Below, one piece after another: positions 1 to 9,782 of a stretch of 64,000 nucleotides of DNA. Every line of letters begins with the position of its first letter. Positions within the stretch are counted from its first letter, which is position 1. The notes under the pieces are model-generated. The model saw only the letters and a list, made by a program, of their open reading frames with translations, was not told the DNA's origin and did no database searches. Position numbers and translations under genes: made by a program. Origin of the DNA: Raphanus sativus (taxonomy: Eukaryota > Streptophyta > Magnoliopsida > Brassicales > Brassicaceae); the NCBI RefSeq assembly GCF_000801105.2, contig NC_079516.1, forward strand, positions 23,969,043-24,033,042. Direction: 5' to 3'.

Positions 1-141
1 ACACATTGAAATGGTATAAAAATCGGAATATTCCCATAAAATTATACCTTTTTTTTTGAACATTCATAAAATTATACTTGACACATATTAATCAGTTTAT
101 ATACATAGAGCTCGTAGAGCTAATAAGCTTTTTAATTGTAA

Positions 142-173
142 CTAGATTTTGACCCGCCCTTTAAAGGGCGGGT
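142..173 (-). mobile_element. Helitron 3' terminus (minus strand)
   Basis: On the minus strand a perfect palindromic GC-rich hairpin (152-173) is followed six bases later by CTAG (145-142) and then T. That is the usual Helitron 3' end: a short GC hairpin, then CTRR, then a target T. The element must extend to higher coordinates; I could not identify its 5' TC end. Only the terminus is claimed. Confidence 0.6.
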
Positions 174-1831
174 ATATATTTTGTTTTATGTTTTTTTAAA
201 ATAATTTAATTTAATTTTTGTGTGTTTTATAATTATATTAGTGTTTAATATTAATTTAATTTAATATATTCTTGGTGACTATATTCAATATGTCAAGTTG
301 CATAATTATACATTTGTACGCATTTCGGAAACCATTTTAAAACTTTATTCCTAAAGTTTGTAACATATTATATTTACTTAATAGTTACCTAACATAATTT
401 AGTCAAGAATATTTATATTTCAATCGCCCCCCAAAAAAAATCTCATACTCTATTAGACATGATCTATATACTCGAACAGTTCTTAAATTATTATATTCGA
501 AAATTAATATCAAACTCAACCCGCAACTAAAACCGAATATTTTTTTTGAAAAATGTTTAAAGAAATATTGTTTAACATATTCTGTTATATATATAGTTGG
601 GTTAAAATGGTCTTCACTAACTTTAAGTAGAATTACATTTAATAAATACTTTTTATTCGAATAACCTATTTAAAATCCGTTAAACTAAATGAGTTTATAT
701 GAATATTTATTTCTATTAAAAATTCACTTAAACCGGTTAAACTCCGTCAATCATAAAATTAAATTTTAATAGTAACCCGCTTCCACCATTAATTAATATT
801 AATATTAGTTAACTTTTAAAGTTTCATAAGAAATATAATATTCTATGTACATGTCGTTTATTTTCTAAAAATTGTATCATGGAAATGGTACTTCGTTTAT
901 TTTCCAAATCACAGACCTGTCTGATAAATTCAAAACTTTATTTGAAAGAAAAAAGTAACTGTTTTTGGTAGGAACAGTTATAACGTGGATTTTAATAACT
1001 TTTAGAAGGTGGTTATCTAAGGTGGTTATATGATATTTAGATAAATCATTTAAATACAGTTATAAAATATGTTGGACCCAATTAATATCAATTGGACATG
1101 TCGAAGAATTAATATTATTGATTAACAAAATTTCAACTGTGGATCATGCTTTAGTGAGTAAGTATAAAATGAAATCATATCTCTCGATCCTATCTCTCGG
1201 AGAGTTTGGTCAGCCTACATACTAGTGGGGCTCCTATGTGTCTGTCATCATCCAAACACATGAAGACGTTCAAATAGTCAAATAGATGGTCTTCACGGCT
1301 TTTAATTAGGACAAGACAAACGTAATAAAAGAAAAAACAAATTCGAAATCGAACCGATGTTCCGAGTAAGTTCATATTTTCTGCAATGAAAAACCGAAAC
1401 CGAATCAAAAATCAAGAGAATATCCAAATATCTAAAATAAAATTTATATATCTAAAAATATTAATTATATTTAATTTTAAATTATTAATTACTCTTTTAC
1501 ATATTATTTATAAATAGGACTACTCAAACAATTGAATTATACCAAATAATTTTTTTCATCTGAAATATTTTAGATTATGCGAACTACCTAAAAAATGAAC
1601 TACCAGAATAATTTTATCTGAAATATTAAAATATATATTCAAATTTTCTGATATTTAATTTGAAAATCCAGAAAACTTTGATTTTTTTCTTCTCTATAAA
1701 TTATCATAAATAACCTGAAAAATCAGAACCAATAGAGCTAAAAATTTACCGGATATTTGCTAGTTTTTTGATATTGTTATTCAACATGAACCGAAAACCA
1801 AAATAAACAAATCATATTTCATATAATCTAA
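174..1831. other. AT-rich intergenic DNA, no gene seen
   Basis: Very AT-rich with short homopolymers. Part of it is presumably the body of the minus-strand Helitron ending at 142. The short open frames (for example 1190-1408 minus) have low-complexity composition and match no family I recognise. Confidence 0.6.
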
Positions 1832-2136
1832 GAGCATCTGTAATGGTGAGATTCACCATGGAATCCTTAGCCTTATAATACTAATTAAAAAAAAAAAAAA
1901 ATTCTGAATAGTTAAGGATCCTAAACCAAATGGTATGTACAATGGTGAGCCTCACTTTATTAATATTTCAGAGATACAATTGTTAAGCTATTCTCATTGT
2001 CTCTGTCCATTGCATAACTTTGATTCAGTTCTTCCAAAGTCTACCAATCTAATAGATGAAATGAATAAACTGAACATATGTACAAAGAAAAAAAAGGGTT
2101 ATCTTCTAGCTGCCTGCAGTACTCGTTTATCTCATC

Positions 2137-2238
2137 TCATTCTTTGATGGCTTCAGTTGTACCATCGATCCCAACTCTTCTTGTATAGTCTCCATACTTC
2201 ATTGTTATGATCTTCCCCACAAACGGCTGACCATCACC
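2137..2238 (-). pseudogene. Captured coding-like fragment, identity uncertain
   Basis: The minus strand holds a 33-codon open stretch ending in TGA at 2139-2137, with residues [20 protein letters not shown] near its start. The codons look like real protein sequence rather than random AT-rich frame. From memory it resembles the C-terminal region of trihelix GT-1-type transcription factors, but I am not sure. It lies inside the TIR element with the ClpP6 pieces and has no start codon or promoter of its own. Confidence 0.35.
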
Positions 2239-2825
2239 CCTGCTACATAACATGACACCATGAAACCAGACAAAAACACAAGTGGGAACCATAAATCAAG
2301 CTACACTACTAATGTAAGAGGCTAGAGAACTAAACTAACTAGCTACCAACCTGTTAACTCATTGCAAAGGCCTGCATCTTCTAATGTAAGCGGCTAGAGA
2401 CTAAACTAACTAGATACCCAAAACTAAACTAGCCAAGAAAGACAAGACAACATCAGCTTCACACTATCAGCAAAGGGTAAACAAAACAGAAACCTAACGA
2501 TTCGTCCTCTCCCTTGTGTTCCCTAAAGTCTCAGCCGGAGTGCTGAAGAGGAATGGCTTGGCTCTGCGTCTCGTCCTCAGCGTTCTGCGTCTGAGATCAG
2601 CCACGCCTGAGTGCTTGGTTTCCAGATTGAAGTGTTTGGTTCACCTCCTCACTACCGTTGAGTCCATGATGGGGACGAAGTCCTGAAAAGCATCATCAGA
2701 CACAGCCCAAATCTGAGACACATCATCAACTCAAAAACAATACTTTCTCCAGCATCAAACAATCAAACTCGGTTCTAACTTCTCCTTTACCCAACAACAA
2801 ATAATCAAAGAGGGTTCAAAGTTAC

Positions 2826-3117
2826 CAGCTTTCAATGAATCGCCATAAGGACTCGGAAGAGCAGAACTATACCCCTTGTAAGATTTCTACACACAATCAA
2901 ATAAAATAATGAAAAAGATAAACTTTGGGTCATACAATAGAATTTACAAATGAAACAGGTTTATAATTGAAACACTAGTACTAACATAAATCGTTTTGAG
3001 AGTGTGATTGCAATAAGAGTACCTTTGATTGTGAGATAGATACGAAGTGGGTTTAGCGTTTCTTGTTCGAGAAGAGAAGGTGAGACTGAAAGGAGGTGAA
3101 ATTGCCAATCCCGCCAT
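2826..3117 (-). pseudogene. CLPP6: Captured exons 1-2 of plastid ClpP6 protease
   Basis: Exon 1 (3117-3023) starts MAGLAISPPF and contains KPTSYLSHNQR, matching the chloroplast transit peptide of Arabidopsis ClpP6 (At1g11750, from memory). It ends at a GT donor. After an AG acceptor, exon 2 (2874-2826) encodes SPYGDSLKAG, the next part of ClpP6, then another GT donor. Relative to exon 1 the exon 2 frame is shifted by one missing base, so it cannot encode the protein. The catalytic protease domain is absent. The fragment lies wholly inside the 1832-3385 TIR element, which indicates capture rather than a native gene. Confidence 0.7.
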
Positions 3118-3388
3118 TATTAACCAGAACGAAAAGAGGAGAAGAATTTGGTCAAGTTTCAGAAGGAAAATAGAAAAGAGGAGAAGAAGCAGCGTAGGCA
3201 AGGAGGAGAGATAGAGAGAGGGAGAAAGAGAAGGGTAAGGAGACACGTGTGTTAAGGACCAAGTCCTTCTAGTCTTTCTTGAAGGATTGATCCTTCGTTA
3301 ATTAAGCCAAAATAATATTATTATATTTCATTAATCTTCTCAATTAATGATAAGGATTCGTTAGGAACCACCGTTGCGGATGGTCTAA

Positions 3389-4131
3389 TAACAGTTCTTA
3401 TATTTCTATGAATTGAAAACGGAACGTCCACAACCTGGTTCTAGCGTACCCCTATGGACGACAACTTCAAAATTCATGCCTTGGAGAAAGACAAGAATCT
3501 GACAACGGGTACCTTGGCGTACAAGTTAATAAGAAGTTGGCTGCAAGAATAATTTACTTAGAAAATCTTTAACCCACCACTATATTTATCTCTATAATAG
3601 TATTTGAAGTCAAAATAATTTCATCTCTAATCTATTTATTTTTCTAAAACAAAGATTACTATATTTTTCTTTATTTATAGAAGAATAAATAGTATTCATC
3701 TATATTTTATTTTATATTTAGAAATTTATATTTTTAAAAATATATTAGAACAAATCACATTTCTGTTATAGAGTTCTTCTATTACAGAAAAATAAAATAA
3801 CAAAATACATTGTAAATGATCTTACGTGCATTTGATTCAGCTTTTGCATCGTATATAAGAATCAGCTAATAATTTCCCAAAAAGAATAGGTTAACAATTT
3901 GCCAAAAAATAGAAACAGTTAATAATAATTTTGATGCAAACTTATTCACATATTCGGTATTGATAAAAAGATGTTTATCCGATAATGAAAGTTAAAAAAA
4001 TTTCTAATAATGTAAATTTTCGTAAATAAATCAAACGATTGAGGGTTTTTTGTAATTTCATTTGACTCATCGTCCACGAATCCTTTACCAAAAAGACCTT
4101 CACACCAGACACCGCCACGCAAACATGTTTT
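3389..4131. other. Intergenic, no gene seen
   Basis: AT-rich spacer between the TIR element and the small gene at 4226. Nothing recognisable apart from the promoter motifs listed separately. Confidence 0.6.
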
Positions 4132-4145
4132 ACGTGTGACGTGTC
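4132..4145 (+). promoter_or_regulatory. Two adjacent ABRE-like motifs
   Basis: ACGTGTG (4132-4138) is followed directly by ACGTGTC (4139-4145), two copies of the ABA-response core ACGTG about 80 bp upstream of the start codon at 4226. Paired ABREs commonly drive ABA- or drought-inducible expression; that the small gene responds this way is inference. Confidence 0.45.
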
Positions 4146-4225
4146 ATCGAAGCTGGCCTCTTAAATCTAGAAGTGTAAAAAAAGACATAAGAAAGCGTTG
4201 GGAAAGCTGATAGAGAGAAACAGAG

Positions 4226-4459
4226 ATGGAGGCAACGAAAGAGAGAATGGAAAATGAACATAATAAGAGGAGAGATGAATCTGCCGTCGTCAACAATGAT
4301 GCAGGAAAGGCCGAAGACACGGTCAGAGAGCTCGTTCGCGAATCCATAGTTGATGGCGGAAGCGATGGTAACAGGAACGGAGGTGATAGCGCTCGCAAGC
4401 CGGAGGACATTCTTGCTTTCTCAAGAACCGTACGGAAGATTGATTCCTCGCTTGAGTAG
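4226..4459 (+). CDS. Small hydrophilic protein, 77 aa, unknown function
   Basis: A single-exon frame from ATG 4226 to TAG 4457-4459. The product is highly charged, rich in Glu, Lys, Arg, Asn and Gly, with no signal peptide, membrane segment or recognised domain. The N-terminal half (ATKERMENEHNKRRDES) and the middle (KAEDTVRELVRESI) could form amphipathic helices. A Gly/Asn-rich linker follows, and the C-terminus is PEDILAFSRTVRKIDSSLE. The low-complexity hydrophilic make-up and the upstream ABRE pair are loosely LEA-like, but it matches no LEA motif I know. It lies 0.7 kb upstream of the heat-shock gene in the same orientation; in Arabidopsis an uncharacterised gene (At2g19300) occupies a similar place next to At2g19310, so orthology is possible but unproven. 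Confidence 0.5.
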   Translation: MEATKERMENEHNKRRDESAVVNNDAGKAEDTVRELVRESIVDGGSDGNRNGGDSARKPEDILAFSRTVRKIDSSLE

Positions 4460-5070
4460 TTTTTATGTATTCTGTTTTTCTTTTGAACTTTTTGCTTCTA
4501 GACATGTTCGTTTCTTCTTTTACTATCAATCTACTAGCAAAATAAATAAACATTCAACAACATCGTTCTACATTTTGCGTACATTATCAAGGTTCAGAAT
4601 GGATTGTAACAAATTTTGGTACTATATTCGTAAGTTCCATTCAGATACTTCAGTCAGTTTGGATTATATCAGTTAACGAAAATTTCAATACAAAACTAAT
4701 CTATCATTTCAGAAATATTCAAAACTAAATAATTCTTTTTAATTAATTTTTTTTTTATAACGACTTTTATTAGATTATGATGTAATCAAATCGTTATGAA
4801 GGTCAGAAACAATTGACCTTGGTACATAATAATGAAACCAAAACAAATTATTGAAAGGAATGCTTTTTGGATATCCGTTCAATTCAAATCAGATAGTCCA
4901 ATGTCTAAAATACCAAAGTTCCATTTGGACATTTCTTGAAAACAAGATTTTGGGTTTCCTAGCCTCCTAGGTTAAAAAAGAGAGAAAGACAGGCTCTTGT
5001 CTGAAGCCCATTGGGCTTTGTACTTCCCACCTCTATGTCCGGTTACTCTCTCTTATCTCTTAAAGAAAAC
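4460..5070. other. 3' flank of the small gene and HSP promoter region
   Basis: AT-rich spacer. It includes T-rich tracts and the sequence leading to the HSP promoter. No further gene seen. Confidence 0.5.
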
Positions 5071-5097
5071 TCTAGAACTTATCTTGAAGATTTATTA
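5071..5097 (+). promoter_or_regulatory. Degenerate heat-shock element and TATA-like box
   Basis: TCTAGAACTT (5071-5080) resembles the alternating TTCnnGAAnnTTC core of a heat-shock element with mismatches, and a further GAA follows at 5086. A TATA-like TTTATTATAG (5091-5100) lies about 50 bp upstream of the start codon. This fits the downstream small HSP, but the element is imperfect. Confidence 0.35.
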
Positions 5098-5147
5098 TAG
5101 TAGCTTTTAACTCTCAGCTTCTCTCCTCCTCACTTGAGTAGAAGAAA

Positions 5148-5639
5148 ATGTCGATCATTCCAATCAACGATGATCGCCGGAGAATCTCTCCCGGCGATAG
5201 AATCTGGGAGCCATTTGAACTCATGAACACCTTCCTCGACTTCCCCTCGCCATCCCTCCTGCTATCTCGCCACTTTCCTTCACTTTCCCGAGACCTCTCC
5301 CCTTTCTCTTCTCCATCCACCGTCGAGACCCAGCTCAACTGGACGGAGACTCCGACGGCTCACGTTTTCAAAGCGTATCTTCCGGGAACGGCTCAGGACG
5401 AAGCGATCGTGTTCGTGGACGACGAAGGATACCTCCAGATCTGCACGGGAGACAACAAGTTCATGAGCAGGTTCAAGCTCCCCGACAACGCTTTGACGGA
5501 TCAGGTGACGGCGTGGATGGAGGATTGTTTCCTTGTCGTGTTCGTCGCGAAAGATGGTGCTGCTTCTTCGCAGTCAACGCCGGGGATCGAGGAGAATCGC
5601 AATGTGAGAGTGGTGGAGATTACCGGCGATGATGATTAA
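5148..5639 (+). CDS. HSP18.5: Small heat-shock protein (HSP20/alpha-crystallin family), 163 aa
   Basis: An intact single-exon gene from ATG 5148 to TAA 5637-5639. The product is an ATP-independent holdase chaperone of the HSP20 family, expected in the cytosol because there is no signal or transit peptide. The N-terminal arm (about residues 1-60) begins MSIIPINDDRR and contains WEPFELMNTFLDFPSP. The alpha-crystallin domain starts at about residue 64 (LNWTETPTAHVFKAYLPG) and runs to about 138. The C-terminal tail carries VRVVEI, an I-x-I/V-like contact motif, before an acidic end. The usual GVL motif late in the domain is replaced by CFLVV, so this is a divergent member. It looks like Arabidopsis At2g19310 (18.5 kDa HSP), which lies near the At2g19280 PPR gene; the counterpart of that PPR gene is at 59-61 kb here. 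Confidence 0.88.
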   Translation: MSIIPINDDRRRISPGDRIWEPFELMNTFLDFPSPSLLLSRHFPSLSRDLSPFSSPSTVETQLNWTETPTAHVFKAYLPGTAQDEAIVFVDDEGYLQICTGDNKFMSRFKLPDNALTDQVTAWMEDCFLVVFVAKDGAASSQSTPGIEENRNVRVVEITGDDD

Positions 5640-6577
5640 ATCAAGTCTTGGGACTTTTAAAGTCTGTGTAATAAAATAAACAGAGTAATCGCGTATTTAG
5701 ATTTGTGATTGGAAGTCCTTTGTGATCTTGTGTGAAGTTCCTTTTGTTATAAAGGAATCTGTGTCGTTTCGCTGAAGTGGAAAAAAGTATGTATAATAGA
5801 GAAAATTTGAAGGCCTGCAAAAATAACTCATCATCAAATAAGAACTGGCGGAAAATATAACATTTTGATAACAGTGATGGATCTATACAGTATATCTTTT
5901 CGGCTTTGATTAATGAAAACAATATACATAATGTAAGTTCCTAAAAAAAAAAAAAAAAAAGTTCTTTCCTACATAAGGTTTGGTAAAGTTTAGAATTAAG
6001 CAGTTTTAAGGAATTTTTTTTTTCATGAGCTGAAAACTTATCCGATCGTCCTTTTTGTTGTTTCTTTTGCAAAAACAAATGAAAAAGTGGAAGAACCAGT
6101 ACACATCCATAAATGGGAGTTCTATTTCAAAAACTTTTTAGATAAAACTATCAAATGCAGAAAATTATATATCCGAATGTAATGGATAAAGCTATTGATT
6201 ATTATCTGTAAAACTACTTATCAGTATCATATCTGTAAAATTATTTCACGCGTTCCTGAGAAGAGTGAGGCATCTTAGTTAGGCCTGGGCACGGCATGAA
6301 TCGAATTATCTACGTGGATGCCGACGTGGCGGAATGAGGAAAAAAACTGTACTTTATATAAATAAATTAGACGGAAAAAAAAAAGATATACTCGAATGGA
6401 TGGAATCTACCCAAGACGTTCCTCAGGTTTTATCAAGACAACAAGTCAACATGAATAGACCCTCAGTTATTAGCTTCCGTTATTGGTTCATGATGTGATT
6501 TTAGTTTAGCAATGTTTGTATACTATACATTACGGCAGTATATTTTAGGTTCCAGTGGTGATATATACATCATAATG
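5640..6577. other. Intergenic, no gene seen
   Basis: 3' region of the HSP gene, then AT-rich spacer with an 18-A run at 5943-5960. A stretch near 6280-6340 is less AT-rich but has no open frame of note. Confidence 0.5.
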
Positions 6578-7480
6578 TGAACCATAGGCATTTGAAAGAG
6601 CAAGGAAACCTCGCTAATGAGGCCGAGAAGTTAATGCCATCATCACATCAGGAGGTATATATCTTATTTTCATTGACAAGAAAAAGTATCAAACACGGAG
6701 TCATCTGATTCTTTTTTAAAATTGTATTGTGTATGAAGCTGCTGTAGAGAACAAGTACGGAGGGCTCATGTCAAGAAACCACCTCTCATTTTCACGGCAG
6801 GTACACTTTTATCTATGTCTAAAGTGTTTGTTTTGTGTGTTTCTGAGATGTGTTGTTTTATATCAGGATTATGAGCAACTATACTTTGACTCAGCTGGTT
6901 CTGCTCTTGAAAGGTAACAAAAGTTAAAAACTTTTATCCAACGATGTTGTTTTCATTCCGTTGATCAATTATAAGCTCTCAATAATGTTTCTATTCTCAT
7001 GGTGTTATGATAACAGTAAGCAAACCAGATGGTGATCAACGGGAAGGAAATTGACTTTGAGGAGTTAAAGAGCTTGGCGTTTTCTCTCGGAAATGCTATT
7101 GTTTGCTGCTGCACGCTATGCTTTGTAAAAGAGAACATATGTCATCAAATATAGTTTTCTATGTTATAACTAAGTTTGTCAATTCGTTTGTCAATTTGTT
7201 TTGTATTTCTATACATCGTTGTTATATGAGACTGAAGATGGGTTGTTTCTTAACTTTTTAGTTCTCTGCTGTATAATTATATCAGACCAAGAATCTTGCT
7301 CACTTTTAGCAAGCCAAGCCACTGACCACTGACACTCCTTTTGAGCTTAACTTTGAAACACGAAAAAAGATAGATCCAAACTTTAAGAGTGACCATCTAC
7401 AATTTAAACTGCAAATGAAAACAGCAAGGTGTTGTGAAGCCAAAGGGCCCCTTGAACCTCTTCTTCCCAAGTTACATGTA
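6578..7480 (+). pseudogene. Endosulfine (ENSA/ARPP-19) family pseudogene
   Basis: Separate pieces line up in order with plant endosulfine proteins, small inhibitors of PP2A-B55. Piece 1 (about 6580-6653) ends MPSSHQE before a GT donor. Piece 2 (6736-6800) encodes EAAVENKYGGLM, and in the next frame KKPPLI, before a GT donor. Piece 3 (6869-6914) encodes DYEQLYFDSAGSALE, matching the conserved FDSADWAL region but with the key residues changed. Piece 4 (about 7421-7475) gives VVKPK and then, one frame over, GPLEPLLPKL. At least two single-base frameshifts (one in piece 2, one in piece 4) and the absence of a start codon show it is dead. The 7019-7130 stretch between pieces 3 and 4 is unassigned. 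Confidence 0.65.
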
Positions 7481-7947
7481 AGTGATCTTTGACCACATTA
7501 CAGCTTCTTCTTTTTTCGTTTTTAACCTTAAGGCGGTTTGTTTTTTATCTTAGATATTTTTTTCATTTCTGCAAAATTTTACAGTTTCTCAAATATAATA
7601 ATACATAAATATATAACCTAACATGTTATTTATAAATATTAAGCAGTAACCATTAACATTTTATTTTATGCTACTTGCTTATATTACTTTTTTTTTTGAA
7701 AAATGATTTTTTCTAATTGTTCAAATTATAAAATTTAAGAAGAAATGTATTTAAAACTAATAAATTCAAAAAAGCAAATATTGTGAAAAAAATAAAAAAT
7801 AGTTATATTTTAAGAATTGTTTTAATACAGTTACAAATATATAGTTTCTAAAAAGAAAAAATAGTTAAATTTGTAGTAAAATAGTAAAAATTATAATTAA
7901 AATAAATTAAAAATTCATCTAAACTTATTTTTTTAAAAAATTTGCTT

Positions 7948-7976
7948 ACCCGCCCGTAGGGCGGGTCCGACCCTAG
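7948..7976 (+). mobile_element. Helitron 3' terminus (plus strand)
   Basis: A GC hairpin, ACCCGCCC-GTA-GGGCGGGT (7948-7966), lies in strongly AT-rich DNA. It is followed by CCGACC and CTAG (7973-7976), then T. The same hairpin core and spacing recur at 20052-20078, marking the same Helitron family. The AT-rich 7500-7947 stretch is probably its body; the 5' end was not found. Confidence 0.65.
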
Positions 7977-7979
7977 TGG

Positions 7980-8970
7980 ATTATATTAATGGGTCAAAGT
8001 CCAGAATCCACATACAACCAAAAGCCCAACGAAAAGGGCAAACAAAAACAACAACAAACAAAATGGGCCTAGAAGCCCAACATCCCTAAACCCACGACGC
8101 CGCACGTCCACCCACGCGTCAGCCCATTCTCGTCACGACGCCCATGCGTCAAACACTATCACGCGCTAGACTTCACCTCGAGATCCGAAACATCAACTCA
8201 CGATTCCAAACGTCGATGCTTGCGGGAAAGCCGAGGCAACCGCCGTTTACGCCAGATCTGAAGTACCTGCACCCCTCATCGTCGCCTATTCTTCCACGGA
8301 GAGCTTCGCCGGACTCTTACCGAGCTCTCATCGAGTCTAGAGATAGACTCCAGTCACAAACTTTAAACAACACCGCCGCTTCTTTCCTCCGCGGGCACGG
8401 CCGAAACCTCCCAGCCGTCGCAATCCTCGAATCCCAACACCAGCTTTTTAGCTACCACCCTCGAGAGAACAAGCTGAGCCCGCGACGCCATCAACTTCGA
8501 GGATATTAAGAGAAACGGAGATCTTCATCGGGACGTACCCGAGATCTCCCCCGAGGCGTCACAGACCACTGTTTCAACATCACCACTGTCTTCCCCGGGG
8601 AACATCGAGCGGAGATTCGAGAACTCCACCGGATCTGAATTAACAACCACCACCAAAAAGAAAAAAAAAACGAACTACAGTCGGAGCATAGAAAGTCTCC
8701 GCACCAAAAGAAACCCTAAAGCCACCCGTTCTCTTAAGAAGATAAAGAGCCACGGCGGCGGAGCTAAACTGACCCCCCACCGAAGAGAAGGTGCGACGAC
8801 GGGAACCTTAGAACTACACAGAACCCAAAGGAAAAGGAGCTTTAAAAACACAGAAAGGGAAATCCGGACCGACGGTCGGTGACTGTGAAAGCTCACTCCA
8901 TCGGCCGGAACCGAATAATCTCGGCGGCGGTTTCTCTCTCTACTCTCGGTTTCTCTCTCTACTGTCCATT
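7980..8970. repeat. GC-rich unclassified block, probably repetitive
   Basis: Base composition jumps from very AT-rich to GC-rich exactly after the Helitron terminus and falls back at about 8970. The open frames in it (8144-8509 plus, 8675-9094 minus) are rich in Arg, Pro and Ser and match no protein family I know. The block may be the 5' part of a retroelement or an anonymous repeat. I cannot classify it. Confidence 0.35.
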
Positions 8971-9782
8971 CTAGTATATCTGCCTTAGCTTTTTCAACCA
9001 TAAATAGAGAGAATTTGAAAAGAACCAGTACATTTTGACCCAAAAAAATTGAAAAGAACCAGTACACATCCATAACTATGAGTTCGGCTTTCATACAATT
9101 TTAACAAATTACAAGATGTAAAATTATTTTCCATTATGTATTTTCTTGTTTAATATTTTTTTCTTATGTAAAGATATGATTTTATTTATTTTGGCTTATG
9201 GTAATAGAAAAAATTCTCAAACTTTGGACCGGTCCTGAGTAGAGAAGTTACGAAGTTCTTTAGTTTGCAACTTACGAGTTCTCCAGATTCTTGGTACTGG
9301 GCTATATATGGAGCCTATGTTCAGTCTTGACGGTTTTGGAATAGTCGACCGCCAAACATGTATGTATGTCATCGACTCATCGTTGACTGCTCGGGTTGAA
9401 CGATTATTCTCTGGTGGCTTCTTTTGTTAGAAAAGTGGTAAGTTTTTTTATTTTATAAGAATTACATTAACGTATTGAACCCGACCCGGATGAGAATCTG
9501 GGTTATCTGACCCAAAGCCAGCTCAGCGCCCACGTCGGTGCTTGTATTCGCAGTTTCCGTCAACTCTTCTATTTGTAGCTTTCAAAAAAAAAAAAAAAAC
9601 TCTTTTTGATTACCGAAAACATCTAAAAGCGTTTCCACAAATCCGAACACGACCACCGCAGCAATTCGAATCCCAGCCGGAACTAGAATCCGATTTCATC
9701 ACCTCTGGTTTTGTCGGGGGGGGGGGAGTGAAGAAGAATGATCCGGAGAAGAGTGGATTCAAAGGATTGATCGGGAACAATC
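8971..9782. other. Upstream region and 5' UTR of GFS9/TT9
   Basis: Spacer followed by the GFS9/TT9 promoter and leader. The leader contains a 16-A tract (9583-9598) and an 11-G run (9716-9726) about 57 bp before the start codon. No other gene seen. Confidence 0.45.

Larger units (their letters stand above)
1832..3385. mobile_element. Pack-type TIR element (PIF/Harbinger-like), 1.55 kb
   Basis: Both ends carry related inverted termini: GAGCATCTGTAATGGTG on the left, and the complement of the right end reads GACCATCCGCAACGGTG. Similarity continues for about 40 bp to a shared GAATCCTTA block. The element is flanked by TAA on both sides (1829-1831 and 3386-3388), a 3-bp target duplication typical of PIF/Harbinger. 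It has no transposase gene. Inside, on the minus strand, lie pieces of a plastid ClpP6 gene and another coding-like piece, so it looks like a non-autonomous element that has captured host gene fragments. Confidence 0.6.

Noticed and set aside
8144..8509. 121-aa open frame in the GC-rich block
   Set aside because: Composition-driven Arg/Pro/Ser frame without family resemblance or gene context.
9716..9726. G11 run in the GFS9 leader as a G-quadruplex
   Set aside because: A single G run without the four spaced runs a quadruplex needs; possibly just slippage.
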